Positions 10,734 to 20,731 of a stretch of 64,000 nucleotides of DNA are shown here, piece by piece. The stretch comes from Cohnella kolymensis (GTDB lineage Bacteria > Bacillota > Bacilli > Paenibacillales > Paenibacillaceae). A program made the position numbers and the translations under genes. How positions within the stretch are numbered: the stretch's first letter is position 1; each line of letters begins with the position of its first letter. The DNA lies in the NCBI RefSeq assembly GCF_000829465.1, contig NZ_JXAL01000003.1, forward strand, positions 1 through 64,000, given 5' to 3'. The notes beneath the pieces were generated by a model that worked only from the letters and a program-made list of their open reading frames with translations, was not told where the DNA came from and made no database searches.

Positions 10734-12326
10734 TCAAGTCCGGCCGGTAACCCGGAACAGCCTGCCGATAATGGGTACGCGTGCGGCGTCATGGCGGTCG
10801 ATCAGGTTCATCCAGATGAGCAGCAGCAAGTAGATGATTGTGGCTGACAAACAAGCCGTCCCCAAATTCAGGACGCTTAACGGCAGCCAGTGCCGGTTCC
10901 AGACCCACATCGCGGCAGCGCTCATAATGGCCGTCGCGGCACTCAGTTTAAGGAAGTCCAGCGGGTGCATGCGAAATCCGGTGAGACGGGCTACGCTTAT
11001 CCAATTTAACAGCGTGACGAGTACGATATTAACGCCGATAGCGATCACGGCGCCGAGTATGCCGAATTCCGGTTCGGTAGCCAGCTGCACGATCAGGATG
11101 ATCTTCACGGCGGCCCCCGCGAATGTATTAAACAACGCAGTGCCGGGCCGATTCAACGCTTGCAGTGCGGCTTGCAGCGGCGCTTGCATATACAGGAAAA
11201 TCGCAATCGGCGCAAACCACTGCAGCATGCCGGCCATCGAATCGTCACCGTACAAAAGCGCACACAGCGGCGCGGCGAGCAATCCCATCAATACGACGAA
11301 CGGCGCTCCGGTTATAACGGCGAGCCTCATCGATTGATGCAGCCTTTTGTGAATAGTCGTCCAATCTCCCCGTGAAGCGGCTTCGGATAACGAAGGTACG
11401 AGAGATACGGCGAGCGAGTAGGTCAGCGCACCCGGCAGCAGCAGCAAGGGGATGACCATGCCCTGAAGGGCGCCGTATTGAGCGGTCGCCTCTGCTGTGC
11501 CGATGCCGGCAATCGCCAGACTTCTGGCAGTCAGAATCGATTCCAGCAAATAAGAGAGGGATCCGATCATTTTGCTGCCCGTCACCGGGATAGCCGTACC
11601 CAGCAGCTGTCTTACATAATTTCGCTCCATCCTGCTCTCTGTCTTTTCAATCGCGATGTCTGCGGATTTGCTGTTCGCCGGTATGTGATCACGCTTTATT
11701 TGAATCCAGAGAACCATCAGCCCGGCTAATTCCCCCGCAACCATTCCGAGCACGGCCCCCGCCGCTGCAGCCTCCAAGCCGAAAGGCAGAAACATCCACG
11801 CGAACATGAGGGTGAGCAAAATGCGCACGATCGTCTCCACGGTTTGGGAGAATGCCGTAGGGATCATATTTTGTTTGCCTTGAAAATAACCCCGCCATAC
11901 CGAAGAAATTGCCACCAGCGGAAGCACCGGTATCATCGTCAAAAATGCGGTATGCACCCTGGCATCCGTCATAATCTGGGAGGAGATCCACTCCGCCAAT
12001 GCCAGGCACACCGCCCCGGCCGCTAAACTTACGCCCAGCGACAAAGTGAGGGCGATATTCAATATTTTGCGAATCGCTTTTTGATCGCCTCGAGTATCGG
12101 CTTCCGCCACCATTTTGGCGACAGCCAGCGGCACTCCGCCGGCAATGAGCGTAAGGACAACGATTGTGAACGGATATACCAATTGAATAAGGCCTACTCC
12201 CTCGGCGCCGATCATCCGCGGCAGCGCGATGCGGGGAACAAATCCAAGCAGACGGTTCAAGATCCCGGCTGCTAGAAGAATCATGGCGCCTTGGATAAAT
12301 GATTGTTTGCGCAATGACAAAGGCAT
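10734..12326 (-). CDS. spoVB: Stage V sporulation protein B-like flippase (MurJ/MOP superfamily)
   Basis: SpoVB is needed for spore cortex synthesis and belongs to the MOP superfamily of lipid-linked precursor flippases. The 530-residue protein has about 14 hydrophobic segments. It begins with KQSFIQGAMILLAAGILNR and PRMIGAEGVGLIQLVYP, typical of the family. The neighbours (DUF421 gene, then comN and secDF) are the same as around spoVB in B. subtilis. The divergent comN start lies about 150 bp away, so regulatory elements of both genes probably share that interval. Confidence 0.9.
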   Translation of the reverse strand: MPLSLRKQSFIQGAMILLAAGILNRLLGFVPRIALPRMIGAEGVGLIQLVYPFTIVVLTLIAGGVPLAVAKMVAEADTRGDQKAIRKILNIALTLSLGVSLAAGAVCLALAEWISSQIMTDARVHTAFLTMIPVLPLVAISSVWRGYFQGKQNMIPTAFSQTVETIVRILLTLMFAWMFLPFGLEAAAAGAVLGMVAGELAGLMVLWIQIKRDHIPANSKSADIAIEKTESRMERNYVRQLLGTAIPVTGSKMIGSLSYLLESILTARSLAIAGIGTAEATAQYGALQGMVIPLLLLPGALTYSLAVSLVPSLSEAASRGDWTTIHKRLHQSMRLAVITGAPFVVLMGLLAAPLCALLYGDDSMAGMLQWFAPIAIFLYMQAPLQAALQALNRPGTALFNTFAGAAVKIILIVQLATEPEFGILGAVIAIGVNIVLVTLLNWISVARLTGFRMHPLDFLKLSAATAIMSAAAMWVWNRHWLPLSVLNLGTACLSATIIYLLLLIWMNLIDRHDAARVPIIGRLFRVTGRT

Positions 12327-12474
12327 CCCTCTTCTCCCTGGTGACTCTTGCTCTCATATGTATGCAATGGTTGTCCTTCTTCATGACTTCGGCAGGAATT
12401 TCGGCTTAAATATAGAATGATAATAGAGCAGGCGAACTCGGAAGCACTCGTCACGGCAGGGAGGGAACACGAGG

Positions 12475-12762
12475 GTGGAACAGAACGAAGACATTACTCC
12501 ATCGCTAAGCAGCTCGGAGGCAATGACCGAAACCGAAATGAACGAAATGATCGAACAGCTTTGCCTCAGTAAAGCCGAGGAATTCCGCATGATCGGATAT
12601 GAACAGGTGACCGGAGCCGACGTGTGGGAATGTGTCAGCGATAAATACCATAAGAAAGGCACACCCCCACTATATCAAGTGGTGAATGATATTTTGTCCC
12701 TGAAGGTTACTCAGTTCATGAACTTCATCACTTTGAGCATGTACCGCGGGGAGATCCGCTGA
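12475..12762 (+). CDS. comN: ComN-like post-transcriptional regulator
   Basis: This 95-residue soluble protein of the ComN/YrzD family controls comE mRNA in B. subtilis. Diagnostic stretches are LCLSKAEEFRMIGYEQVTG and DVWECVSDKYHKKG, which cover the conserved helical core (about residues 28-65). The start is a GTG at 12475 preceded by GGGAGGGAACACGAGG. The gene sits between spoVB (divergent) and secD, exactly as in B. subtilis. The N-terminal 20 residues are acidic and poorly conserved. Confidence 0.85.
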   Translation: MEQNEDITPSLSSSEAMTETEMNEMIEQLCLSKAEEFRMIGYEQVTGADVWECVSDKYHKKGTPPLYQVVNDILSLKVTQFMNFITLSMYRGEIR

Positions 12763-12780
12763 ATTAAACAATTGGAAACA

Positions 12781-12810
12781 GTCTTCTCCTTAGGGGAAGG
12801 CTTTCTTTTT
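12781..12810 (+). terminator. Probable terminator after comN
   Basis: GTCTTCTCC pairs with GGGGAAGGC using G-T pairs, and the run CTTTCTTTTT follows. The T tract overlaps the -35 element of the secD promoter. Confidence 0.55.
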
Positions 12811-12838
12811 GACTTCTTTTTGGGCGGCTAGGTATAAT
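12809..12838 (+). promoter_or_regulatory. Sigma-A promoter of secD-secF
   Basis: TTGACT (12809-12814) and TATAAT (12833-12838) are 18 bp apart, about 37 bp upstream of the secD start. The placement gives secDF its own promoter downstream of comN. Confidence 0.7.
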
Positions 12839-12874
12839 AGGAATATTGAGAATCGAAAGGGGACAGCATCAGAG

Positions 12875-14149
12875 ATGAAGCGATTGGTGGCTTTCGTGCT
12901 CGTAGTTGTCATAGGATTCGGGGTAATGGCCTTTTTCACCCCCGGATTACTGCAAGGTACGAAGCTCGGTCTTGATTTAAAAGGCGGTATTGAAATACTT
13001 TATCAAGCGCACCCGCTGACCAAAGGCGGAACCGTGACTCCGGAATCTTTGAACAAAACGGCGATGAGCCTTGAAGACCGGGCAAACCGTACCGGTGTCG
13101 CCGAGCCGGAAGTTACGACGGAAGGCAAAGATCGAATTCGGCTCAGAATTGCCGTAGATACCGGCAAAACTCCTCAGGAGAGAGATCAAGCGATCCAGAA
13201 AGTCCGCGACTTGATGAAGAAGCCCGCCGACTTGCAATTCCGCAGCGCTACAGGCTGTGCGGACGGGTCTTTTTGTAAACCTGAATTGCTGGGAAATGAC
13301 TTCGTCGAAGGTGCGGCCAAAGTCGAATTTAATGATTTGAACCAGCCTTTGGTAGCGATAAAGGTGAAAGATAAACAAAAATTCGCCGAGATTTCTACGC
13401 GCTTGGTGGGGAAGCAGCTCGCTATCTTTTTGGATGACAAGCTTTTGTCGGCTCCGGTGGTGCAGCAGCCGTTAACCACCGGCACCGCTACAATAACCGG
13501 TCAAGAATCCCGCCAAGAAGCTCAAGATCTCGCGGATATCATCAACTTGGGCGCTCTGCCGTTAAAACTGACGGAGAAGTATACGCAAAGCGTCGGCGCC
13601 ACATTGGGACAACAGTCGCTGCATCAAACACTGTTCGCAGGCATTCTGGCGTCTGCACTTATCCTTTTGTTTATGCTCTATTTCTATCGCATACCGGGGT
13701 TCGTCGCCACCATTTGCTTAATTGTGTTTGTGTGGCTGCTTTTAGGCGTCTTTTATCTGATGCACGCCACATTAACGCTGCCGGGTATAGCTGCGTTCGT
13801 GCTTGGGATCGGGATTGCCGTCGACTCGAATATCATTACTGCTGAGCGAATCAGGGACGAGCTTCGCAGCGGCAAGACGATCTCGTCTTCGCTTCGCGCA
13901 GGTGCCAAGAACAGTTTCCGGACGATCATCGATGCCCACATCACTACGATTATTGCCGGCGCCGTGCTCTATTTCATGGGACATGGCATGGTTAAGAGCT
14001 TTGCTATCGTTCTGATAGCAAGTATCGTAGTTAATATTGCCACCAACGTATTCCTGCCGCGGTTTTTACTGCAGCTGCTCGTCCAAAGCGGCAAATTCAA
14101 AAAACCAACCCAGTATGGTGTGAAGGAGAGTGAAATCAGTGCGCTCTAA
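12875..14149 (+). CDS. secD: Protein translocase subunit SecD
   Basis: SecD is an RND-family partner of SecF that uses the proton gradient to assist Sec export. The 424-residue protein has an N-terminal membrane segment, then the conserved GLDLKGGIEILY motif (about residue 30) and the periplasmic-type P1 domain. Five further transmembrane helices follow from about residue 255, including GIGIAVDSNIITAERIRDEL. I chose the ATG at 12875 after GAAAGGGGA; upstream codons belong to the promoter. Here SecD and SecF are separate overlapping genes, whereas B. subtilis has a fused SecDF. Confidence 0.95.
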   Translation: MKRLVAFVLVVVIGFGVMAFFTPGLLQGTKLGLDLKGGIEILYQAHPLTKGGTVTPESLNKTAMSLEDRANRTGVAEPEVTTEGKDRIRLRIAVDTGKTPQERDQAIQKVRDLMKKPADLQFRSATGCADGSFCKPELLGNDFVEGAAKVEFNDLNQPLVAIKVKDKQKFAEISTRLVGKQLAIFLDDKLLSAPVVQQPLTTGTATITGQESRQEAQDLADIINLGALPLKLTEKYTQSVGATLGQQSLHQTLFAGILASALILLFMLYFYRIPGFVATICLIVFVWLLLGVFYLMHATLTLPGIAAFVLGIGIAVDSNIITAERIRDELRSGKTISSSLRAGAKNSFRTIIDAHITTIIAGAVLYFMGHGMVKSFAIVLIASIVVNIATNVFLPRFLLQLLVQSGKFKKPTQYGVKESEISAL

Positions 14150-15043
14150 CGGTAAATTCGATTTCGTACACACAAGCCGCCGGTTTCTGCTCGTCTCTGC
14201 CGCCATCCTGTTGATCGGCCTGATCATGCTGGCAGCCAAGGGCTTGCACTACGGCATTGATTTCAGCTCCGGAACTTCGATCGATATTTCAACGAGCAAA
14301 CCGGTTTCCGAACAGACGCTTAGATCCTTTCTCGATGAACAGAATCTTGGCGGATATGGGTTGACCCCTTCGGAGACCCGCGATACCGTTCGCTTCGAGC
14401 AGGCCTTAACCGAACAGCAGGAAAGGCAATTCACGACAAACTTCACCTCGCAGATCGATAAAGATGCATCCTTCGAAGTGAACATCGTGGATGTCGACAT
14501 CGCCAAGGAACAGCAGACCAACGCCTTGATCGGTCTCGCCGTTGCAAGTCTCGGTATCATGCTCTATGTAAGCATCCGCTTTGAATGGCGGTTTGCGGTT
14601 GCCGCCATCGCGGCGCTTTTGTACGATGCATTATTCGTCATTTGCATATTCTCTATCTTTCAACTGGAGGTCAATCTGCCGTTTATCCTGGCCGTCTTGA
14701 CCATCATCGGTTACTCCATCAACGATACGGTCGTTATTTTCGACAGAATCAGGGAAAACCTGCGTTTTACCAAAATTAAAACCGGCGCAGATTTGGACGC
14801 TTTGGTGAACAACAGCATCTGGCAGACGCTGCACCGGTCCGTGAACACGGTAATCACCGTTCTGCTCGCTGCAGGCTGCTTATTCATATTCGGCAGCGAG
14901 TCGATCCGGTTGTTCTCGCTCGCATGATCGTCGGTTTGATCAGCGGTGCGTATTCTTCGATCTTCATCGCAAGCCAGCTGTGGCTGTACCTGAAGAAGAA
15001 GCAGCCGGTTAAGAAAACGGTAAAAGCGCCGGTTACGCCTTAA
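14139..15043 (+). CDS. secF: Protein translocase subunit SecF, 3' end frameshifted
   Basis: SecF works with SecD in the Sec accessory complex. The GTG at 14139 is chosen because AAGGAGAG sits about 8 bp upstream, and it overlaps the secD stop. The main frame holds YGIDFSSGTSIDIS and the RND transmembrane region with GYSINDTVVIFDRIREN. It ends at TGA 14925-14927 after SIRLFSLA. The missing last helix continues in another frame from about 14921 (MIVGLISGAYSSIFIASQLW) to the stop at 15041-15043. A single lost base near 14920 explains this, and the repaired protein would be about 301 residues, the family norm. Without repair, the last helix and C-terminal tail are lost. Confidence 0.88.
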
Positions 15044-15068
15044 CGTTACAGAAAAAGGGGTGGCTCTT

Positions 15069-16007
15069 ATGACAATGGAACGACGCTCCGCATTTGCGGA
15101 ACGCGGCGCTTTGGTTTCTTTCTGGGGGCTGCTCGGTTTGTTTGTCATGAAAGGAACTGTCGGTTGGCTTACAGGCAGCAAAGCCTTGATGGCGGATGCC
15201 TGTCAATCGGCTGCCGATTGTGCGGGCTCGGTCACCTCTTACCTTGGGATGCGTAAAGCCGGAGCCTATCCGACTGCCGCATCAAGCCGGGAACAAGGCG
15301 CCGCTGCAATTACCATTGTGCTGTCGGCAGTCCTTCTCGTTGCTTCACTTGAGATCGGGATTTCCTCCGTACGGGCCGTCGCCGATGGTGCAGACGAAGC
15401 CCCGGGCTGGGGAGCTGTCGCCGCTATTGCGTTAAGCATCGGACTTCGTGAAGGGCTCTTCAAATACAAGCGCAGCCGGGACAGCCGAGTCGGTATCCGC
15501 AGTGACCGCACGGCGGATAACCGTTCCGATATTTTCTCTTCGCTCACCGCTCTTGTGGGCACCTCGGGAGCTGCGGCAGGCGAGGCGTTCGGTATGCCGT
15601 TCCTGTACGTGCTTGATCCCGCGGCCGGACTGGTCATTGCGGTGTTCGTCCTGCGGATGGGCTACCGGCTTGCCGCCGGAGTTGTGGCAAATCCGGAGCG
15701 GCGCATACTGGATCAAGCCGACAACCAGATGCTGCTGGAAGCCGTTCAGCGAATCGACGGGGTTGTCGCGGTGGACGGACTGCAAGCGCGGGAGCACGGA
15801 CATTATGTCATACTCGACGTGGTCATTCGGGTGAATCCGAGAATCTCGGTGATCGAGGGCCATGATATCGCGCTGCGGATCAGGCGGCACTTAACGAAAC
15901 GGTTCCTGCATGTATCGGACGTGAACGTTAAGGTGGAGCCTTACGATCCCGGATATCCGTACAAAAGCAATCATCACGATGAAGAGTTGTCTGCGCTGCT
16001 GCAGTGA
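15069..16007 (+). CDS. Cation diffusion facilitator family transporter
   Basis: CDF proteins are proton antiporters exporting divalent metals such as Zn, Mn, Fe or Co. The 312-residue protein has six hydrophobic segments. Metal-site helices carry ALMADACQSAAD (about residue 41) and TADNRSDIFSSL (about 155), followed by a C-terminal ferredoxin-like cytoplasmic domain (about 225-300, with DGLQAREHGHYVILDVVIRV). GAAAAAGGGG precedes the ATG at 15069. Metal specificity cannot be told. It is co-oriented with secF; a hairpin terminator follows at 16027. Confidence 0.85.
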   Translation: MTMERRSAFAERGALVSFWGLLGLFVMKGTVGWLTGSKALMADACQSAADCAGSVTSYLGMRKAGAYPTAASSREQGAAAITIVLSAVLLVASLEIGISSVRAVADGADEAPGWGAVAAIALSIGLREGLFKYKRSRDSRVGIRSDRTADNRSDIFSSLTALVGTSGAAAGEAFGMPFLYVLDPAAGLVIAVFVLRMGYRLAAGVVANPERRILDQADNQMLLEAVQRIDGVVAVDGLQAREHGHYVILDVVIRVNPRISVIEGHDIALRIRRHLTKRFLHVSDVNVKVEPYDPGYPYKSNHHDEELSALLQ

Positions 16008-16026
16008 CCTTCCCGGTGAACACCTG

Positions 16027-16056
16027 AATCCGCCGCTTTTGACGGCGGATTTTGTC
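16027..16056 (+). terminator. Terminator between the CDF gene and recJ
   Basis: AATCCGCCG (16027-16035) pairs with CGGCGGATT (16043-16051), followed by TTGTCTT. The short T tract suggests an incomplete terminator. Confidence 0.6.
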
Positions 16057-16092
16057 TTACCTATTACAGAAGTCGTTGATGGAGGAAACAAA

Positions 16093-18526
16093 GTGATTGC
16101 ATCCAAATATCGATGGGACGTCCCGGCACCGGATGAGCGGATCGTGCAGCAATTGGCGGATCAGCTGCAAGTCAGCCGGCTGGCTGCGGGAGTATTGGCA
16201 TCCCGGGGATGGTCGGCTGTCGAGGAAACCGGCGCTTTCCTGCAGCCCAGCGAAGACCAGCTGCTGGATCCTTTTCTGATGAAAGGTATGGCTTCGGCTG
16301 TGGATCGCATCTCGCGCGCAGTCACGAATGGAGAGCACATTCGCATCTATGGCGATTATGACGCCGACGGGGTGACCTCTACGACATTAATGAGCCGCCT
16401 GCTGCTGCAATTGGGCGCCCGTTTCGATACCTATATTCCCCATCGAAGCAAAGAGGGCTATGGGCTTAACCGGCATGCGATCGATTTGGCTGCGGAAGCC
16501 GGAGTCGCTCTGATCGTCACCGTGGACAACGGAATCAGCGCTGTGGAGCAGATTGCCTATGCCGCCGAGCGAGGAATAGACGTTGTGGTGACGGATCATC
16601 ACGAACCGCCGGACGTTTTTGCCTGAAGCGGTTGCGCTTGTAAATCCCAAGCAGCCGGATTGCCGTTATCCTTTCAAAGGATTGTGCGGAGCAGGGGTTG
16701 TGTTTAAGCTCGGACATGCGCTTTTGGGACGTCCGGTTCTGGAGTATGCCGATCTGGCGGCCATCGGAACGATTGCCGACCTGATGCCGCTCACCGGTGA
16801 GAATCGGATCATCGCAAGGGCGGGCTTGGAGCTGATGCGGCGCCGGCCATCTCCCGGCATCCGTGCTCTATGCAAGGCTTGCGGGGTGGAGCCAGAGCAG
16901 CTTACCAGCGGACGAATCGGCTTCGGACTTGCTCCGCGGCTGAACGCGGGAGGCCGCCTGGAGCATGCCGACAGCGCAGTAAAGCTGCTCTCGGCTGATA
17001 ATGAGCAGGAAGCGGAGCTTCTGGCGATAGAGCTTGACCGCCTTAACGGCGAGCGGCAAAGGCTGGTCGAACAGACACTCATTGAGGCCGATGATAAATG
17101 GCAAAGCAGCTGCGCATCCGAAGGCATGCGCAATGTAATCGTGATCGCGGAAGAAGGCTGGAACGCCGGTATTGCCGGGCTGGTCGCCTCCAAGTTGGTC
17201 GAGCGGTATTACCGGCCTGCCGTCATTCTCGCTTGCGATCCGGCGACCGGTCTTTGCAAAGGATCCGCCCGTTCGATCGACGGGTTCGATCTGTACGAGG
17301 CCCTCACTGAATATGCCGGCTTAATGGAGCATTACGGAGGCCACCAAGCGGCGGCCGGCTTGACCATTGCCCGGGATCGCGTGGATCAGCTGAGGGAAGG
17401 TCTCCATAAGCTGGCTGGGGAGCGGCTCAGCCCTGAGCAATGGCAGCCTAAGAAACGCGCGGATCTAAGCTGCAGTTTGGAGGATCTGACGATTGCAGCT
17501 CACGAAGAACTGGCTCGACTTGAGCCGTTCGGCCAGGGCAATCCGACTCCGCGTTTTGTTCTGTCCGGTGTCCGAATCAGCGAAACTCGAACGCTGGGTA
17601 AAGAAAACAAACATCTGCGGCTCACCGTGGAGCAGAACGGACGCAAGATCGAAGCGCTAGGCTTCGGTATGGGAGAACACCGTCAGCGCTTGACGCCGGG
17701 CTTGAGCATCGATTTATTGGGTGAGCTGGGCGTGAACGAATGGAACGGTACGCGGCGGGCTCAGCTGGTATTTCAGGATTGGAAGACCGATCAATTGCTC
17801 ATTCACGACAGACGATCGGAAAAAGCGGTTTGGCCGGCATTGGAGAAGCTCCTGCTGAATCGCACCGAAGGCTGCATCATCGGATGCGCATCGCAAGAAC
17901 TCTATCAAGAAGCTTTATCCAGACTGAGTCATACCGGAATCCCGATTTATCCGCTTGCTCCCGGCGGAGCAAACGCAGCGACCGTATCGGAAACGGCCTC
18001 CGCGCAGCAGCGGACTCGACCGCTGAGCGGTTGGAGGGAGTTATTTTTGATCGGGCTGCCCGATAACGAACAAAATGTCCTTATTTTAAAACATTGGCTG
18101 CATCCCGAATACGGCGGAGAAACCGTTCATATATATTCCGAGCATGGCAGCCCGCAGGCGGAGGAACCGTATACCGCGTTCCCGGAGCGCAGCCACTTTG
18201 CCGAAGTATACGCCAGATTTCGTGACCAGGGCACCTGGTTGGACAGTCCGAACGGCTTCTTGCAGGCAACGGCTTCCGCTGCCGGATGGCCGCTGGCGGT
18301 CGTTCGCATGATGGAGGAAGTTTTCATTGAGCTCGGCTTTATTACAGTGCAAGGAGTGACGCGGAAAGTCGAGGCTAAGCCCGCCCGCAAGGAACTGGAT
18401 GAGTCGGCCCGTTACCGTCGGTCGCGAACGCAGTTCGAAGCGTCCGCACTCGCGAAAATGTCTTCCCGGGAGCTGCATAATTGGCTCACTGCCTGCCATA
18501 CTGTGAACACCGGCTCCATCCGATGA
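16093..18526 (+). CDS. recJ: Single-stranded-DNA-specific exonuclease RecJ, frameshifted
   Basis: RecJ is a 5'-3' ssDNA exonuclease of the DHH family used in recombination and mismatch repair. The start is a GTG at 16093 after GGAGGAAAC. The first 178 residues contain YGDYDADGVTS, VTVDNGIS and VVTDHHEPPD, then stop at TGA 16624-16626. The second frame (from about 16617) continues with PEAVALVNPKQPDC and GAGVVFKLG. DHHA1 follows with YGGHQAAAGLTI, then the OB and C-terminal domains, to 18526. Removing one T from GTTTTTG at 16611-16617 rejoins DVLPEAVAL, the usual family sequence, giving about 810 residues. Truncation would remove DHHA1 and the OB fold, so a real mutant should be inactive. Confidence 0.9.
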
Positions 18527-18605
18527 CTCGCCCCGTTACCCTAGCCAGAAGATGGGGAAAAGTGTATAATGCTGTTCGGAAGACAACCAAAGGAGCATGA
18601 TAAAC

Positions 18606-19118
18606 TTGGATTTTAAAGACTATATTCGGGTAATCCCCGATTTTCCTCAGCCGGGCGTTCTTTTTAAAGATATTACGACATTGCTGAAAGACGCCAAAGC
18701 CTACCGCGCGGCCATCGATACGCTGAAGGACCAGGTGTCCGCAATGGATATCGATTTGATCGCCGGTCCTGAAGCTCGGGGATTTGTCGTCGGAGCTCCT
18801 CTGGCGCTGTCGCTCGGCAAAGGCTTCATTCCCATTCGTAAAAGCGGCAAGCTGCCGGGCGAAACCGTGGAGGCATCATATGATCTGGAATACGGCAAAG
18901 ATCGTCTCTCTATACATAAGGACTCGATTCAACCGGGGCAAAAAATATTGATCGCCGACGATCTCCTGGCAACAGGGGGCACAATCGCGACCACCATCAA
19001 TCTCATCCAGCAGCTTGGCGGACAGATTGTAGGCGCAGCGTTCCTCATCGAGTTAAGCTACCTCAATGGCCGCGAGAAGCTTCCGGGAATCGAAGTCGTA
19101 TCCTTGATGACTTACTGA
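18606..19118 (+). CDS. apt: Adenine phosphoribosyltransferase
   Basis: Apt salvages adenine to AMP using PRPP. The 170-residue protein has the PRPP-binding loop [15 protein letters not shown] (about residue 116) and [14 protein letters not shown] (about 55), typical of Apt. I favour the TTG at 18606. AAAGGAG lies about 10 bp before it and the protein then begins with the family start (M)[16 protein letters not shown]. The ATG at 18597 is only one base from AGGAG. A TATAAT box at 18565-18570 suggests a promoter. Neighbours recJ and relA are as in B. subtilis. Confidence 0.95.
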   Translation: MDFKDYIRVIPDFPQPGVLFKDITTLLKDAKAYRAAIDTLKDQVSAMDIDLIAGPEARGFVVGAPLALSLGKGFIPIRKSGKLPGETVEASYDLEYGKDRLSIHKDSIQPGQKILIADDLLATGGTIATTINLIQQLGGQIVGAAFLIELSYLNGREKLPGIEVVSLMTY

Positions 19119-19131
19119 CCGATCATAACAA

Positions 19132-19175
19132 AAATGCCGGAATTCATTGCATAACAGCAATGGATTCCGGCATTT
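19132..19175. terminator. Bidirectional terminator between apt and the permease gene
   Basis: AAATGCCGGAATTCATTGC pairs with GCAATGGATTCCGGCATTT around a 6-base loop. A or T runs on both sides allow it to serve both convergent genes. Confidence 0.85.
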
Positions 19176-19196
19176 ATTATTGCAAGGCAATAGAAG

Positions 19197-20486
19197 TTAA
19201 TGCGCTTCTTCTTTGTCGTTAGACCAGCCTATGACTTCAAAGAGCTTGAACAATAAGCTCAGCACGATCGCGACCACGGTAGCCAGAGCCATGCCGGATA
19301 GCGAAAAACTTCCGAAAGCTACACGAACACCGCTTAATCCGGTTACAAGCACGACGGTCGTTAACAGCAGATTGACGGGCTTCCCGTAATCCACCTTCGA
19401 TTCGACCAGCATGCGAAGTCCGGAGGCTGCGATCACTCCGAACAGCAGCAAAGATACTCCGCCGATGACAGGCTTCGGGATGTTCGTAATCAAGGCAGAG
19501 AATTTACCGAAAAAGGATAGCAAAATAGCCAATACTGCGGCGCCGCCGATCACAAAAGTCGAGTACACACGGGTAATTGCCAGCACTCCGATATTTTCGC
19601 CGTACGTCGTGTTAGGCGTTGAACCCACGAAGCCTGACAATATGGTGGACACTCCGTTGCCGAGCATCGAGCGGTGCAGGCCGGGGTCCTTGGACAAATC
19701 TTTGCCCACAATGTTGCCGGTGACGACCAGGTGGCTGATATGCTCGGCGACGACAACGAGCGATGCGGGAACGATTACGGCAAGAGCGGCCCATTCGAAC
19801 ACCGGAAACGTAAACGCAGGCAGCTCGAACCAAGCTGTCTTCTGTACGGAACTGAACTCGGCCATGCCCATAGCATATGCCAGCACATAACCGGTGACGA
19901 AGCCGATCAGAATCGGAATGATGCGGAGAAATCCGCGCAGCAGAACCGATCCGAATACCGTAACAGCCAAGGTGATGGTGGAGAGCGCAATTTGTCTCGG
20001 GTCGGGAGTCCACCCTTCGGATCCATCCGGGATCCATCCTGCCATTCCGGCTGCCACCGGAATCAGTTCCAGACCGATGACGGCAACGATCGCCCCCATG
20101 GCCGCCGGCGGGAATACGATGTTGATCCATTTCGTTCCCGCGAGACGAATCACAAGCGCGACCAGCATAAATACGACACCCGACGCAATGAAGCCGCCCA
20201 ATGCCGCCGCATACCCTGCGGCAGGATTGCTGTGCGCTGCAATGACGGCGCCTGCCGGCGTAATAAAAGCGAAGCTGGATCCTAAATAAGCGGGGATTTT
20301 GCCGCGGCAGATCCAGATGTAGAGCAGCGTGCCGATACCGTTCATGAGCAAACAGATTGCCGGATCCACACCCAGCAAGGTCGGAACGAGTACCGTAGCG
20401 CCAAACATCGCAAACAAGTGCTGCAAGCTCAGTAAAAGGCTCTGACCGATGGGCGGCCTTTCTAGAACCCCAATTTCTCGACGCAT
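19197..20486 (-). CDS. NCS2-family uracil/xanthine permease (UraA-like)
   Basis: This 429-residue nucleobase:cation symporter has 12-14 hydrophobic segments. It starts like uracil permeases (QHLFAMFGATVLVPTLLG) and carries SSFAFITPAGAVI (about residue 75) and the NCS2 motif region GSTPNTTYGENIG (about 290), where the NTTYGEN form is typical of UraA/PyrP rather than xanthine carriers. The ATG at 20486 is chosen because GGAGG lies 9 bp upstream; ATG 20492 is only 3 bp from it. Encoded opposite to apt and relA; no purine riboswitch or PyrR leader was recognised upstream. Confidence 0.88.
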   Translation of the reverse strand: MRREIGVLERPPIGQSLLLSLQHLFAMFGATVLVPTLLGVDPAICLLMNGIGTLLYIWICRGKIPAYLGSSFAFITPAGAVIAAHSNPAAGYAAALGGFIASGVVFMLVALVIRLAGTKWINIVFPPAAMGAIVAVIGLELIPVAAGMAGWIPDGSEGWTPDPRQIALSTITLAVTVFGSVLLRGFLRIIPILIGFVTGYVLAYAMGMAEFSSVQKTAWFELPAFTFPVFEWAALAVIVPASLVVVAEHISHLVVTGNIVGKDLSKDPGLHRSMLGNGVSTILSGFVGSTPNTTYGENIGVLAITRVYSTFVIGGAAVLAILLSFFGKFSALITNIPKPVIGGVSLLLFGVIAASGLRMLVESKVDYGKPVNLLLTTVVLVTGLSGVRVAFGSFSLSGMALATVVAIVLSLLFKLFEVIGWSNDKEEAH

Positions 20487-20731
20487 GTCCATTTTCCTCC
20501 GTATATTGTTAATCTGACCGTTCACGATTGTATCCGATTCGCGAAAACTCGACAAGCCATTTGTTCCTATTTCTTTATACAGTATTTAGCTGCGTAAATA
20601 ACCTCATTCGCAATCCCCACAATGAGTCCCAGGCACCATTAGTTGACGTTTCCTGCCGGAAAGAGGCATAATGGAAGGAATAACTTCAGGGGAAACTTCC
20701 GGCGCCGGGCGCTGGAGGAAAGGAATTTGGC

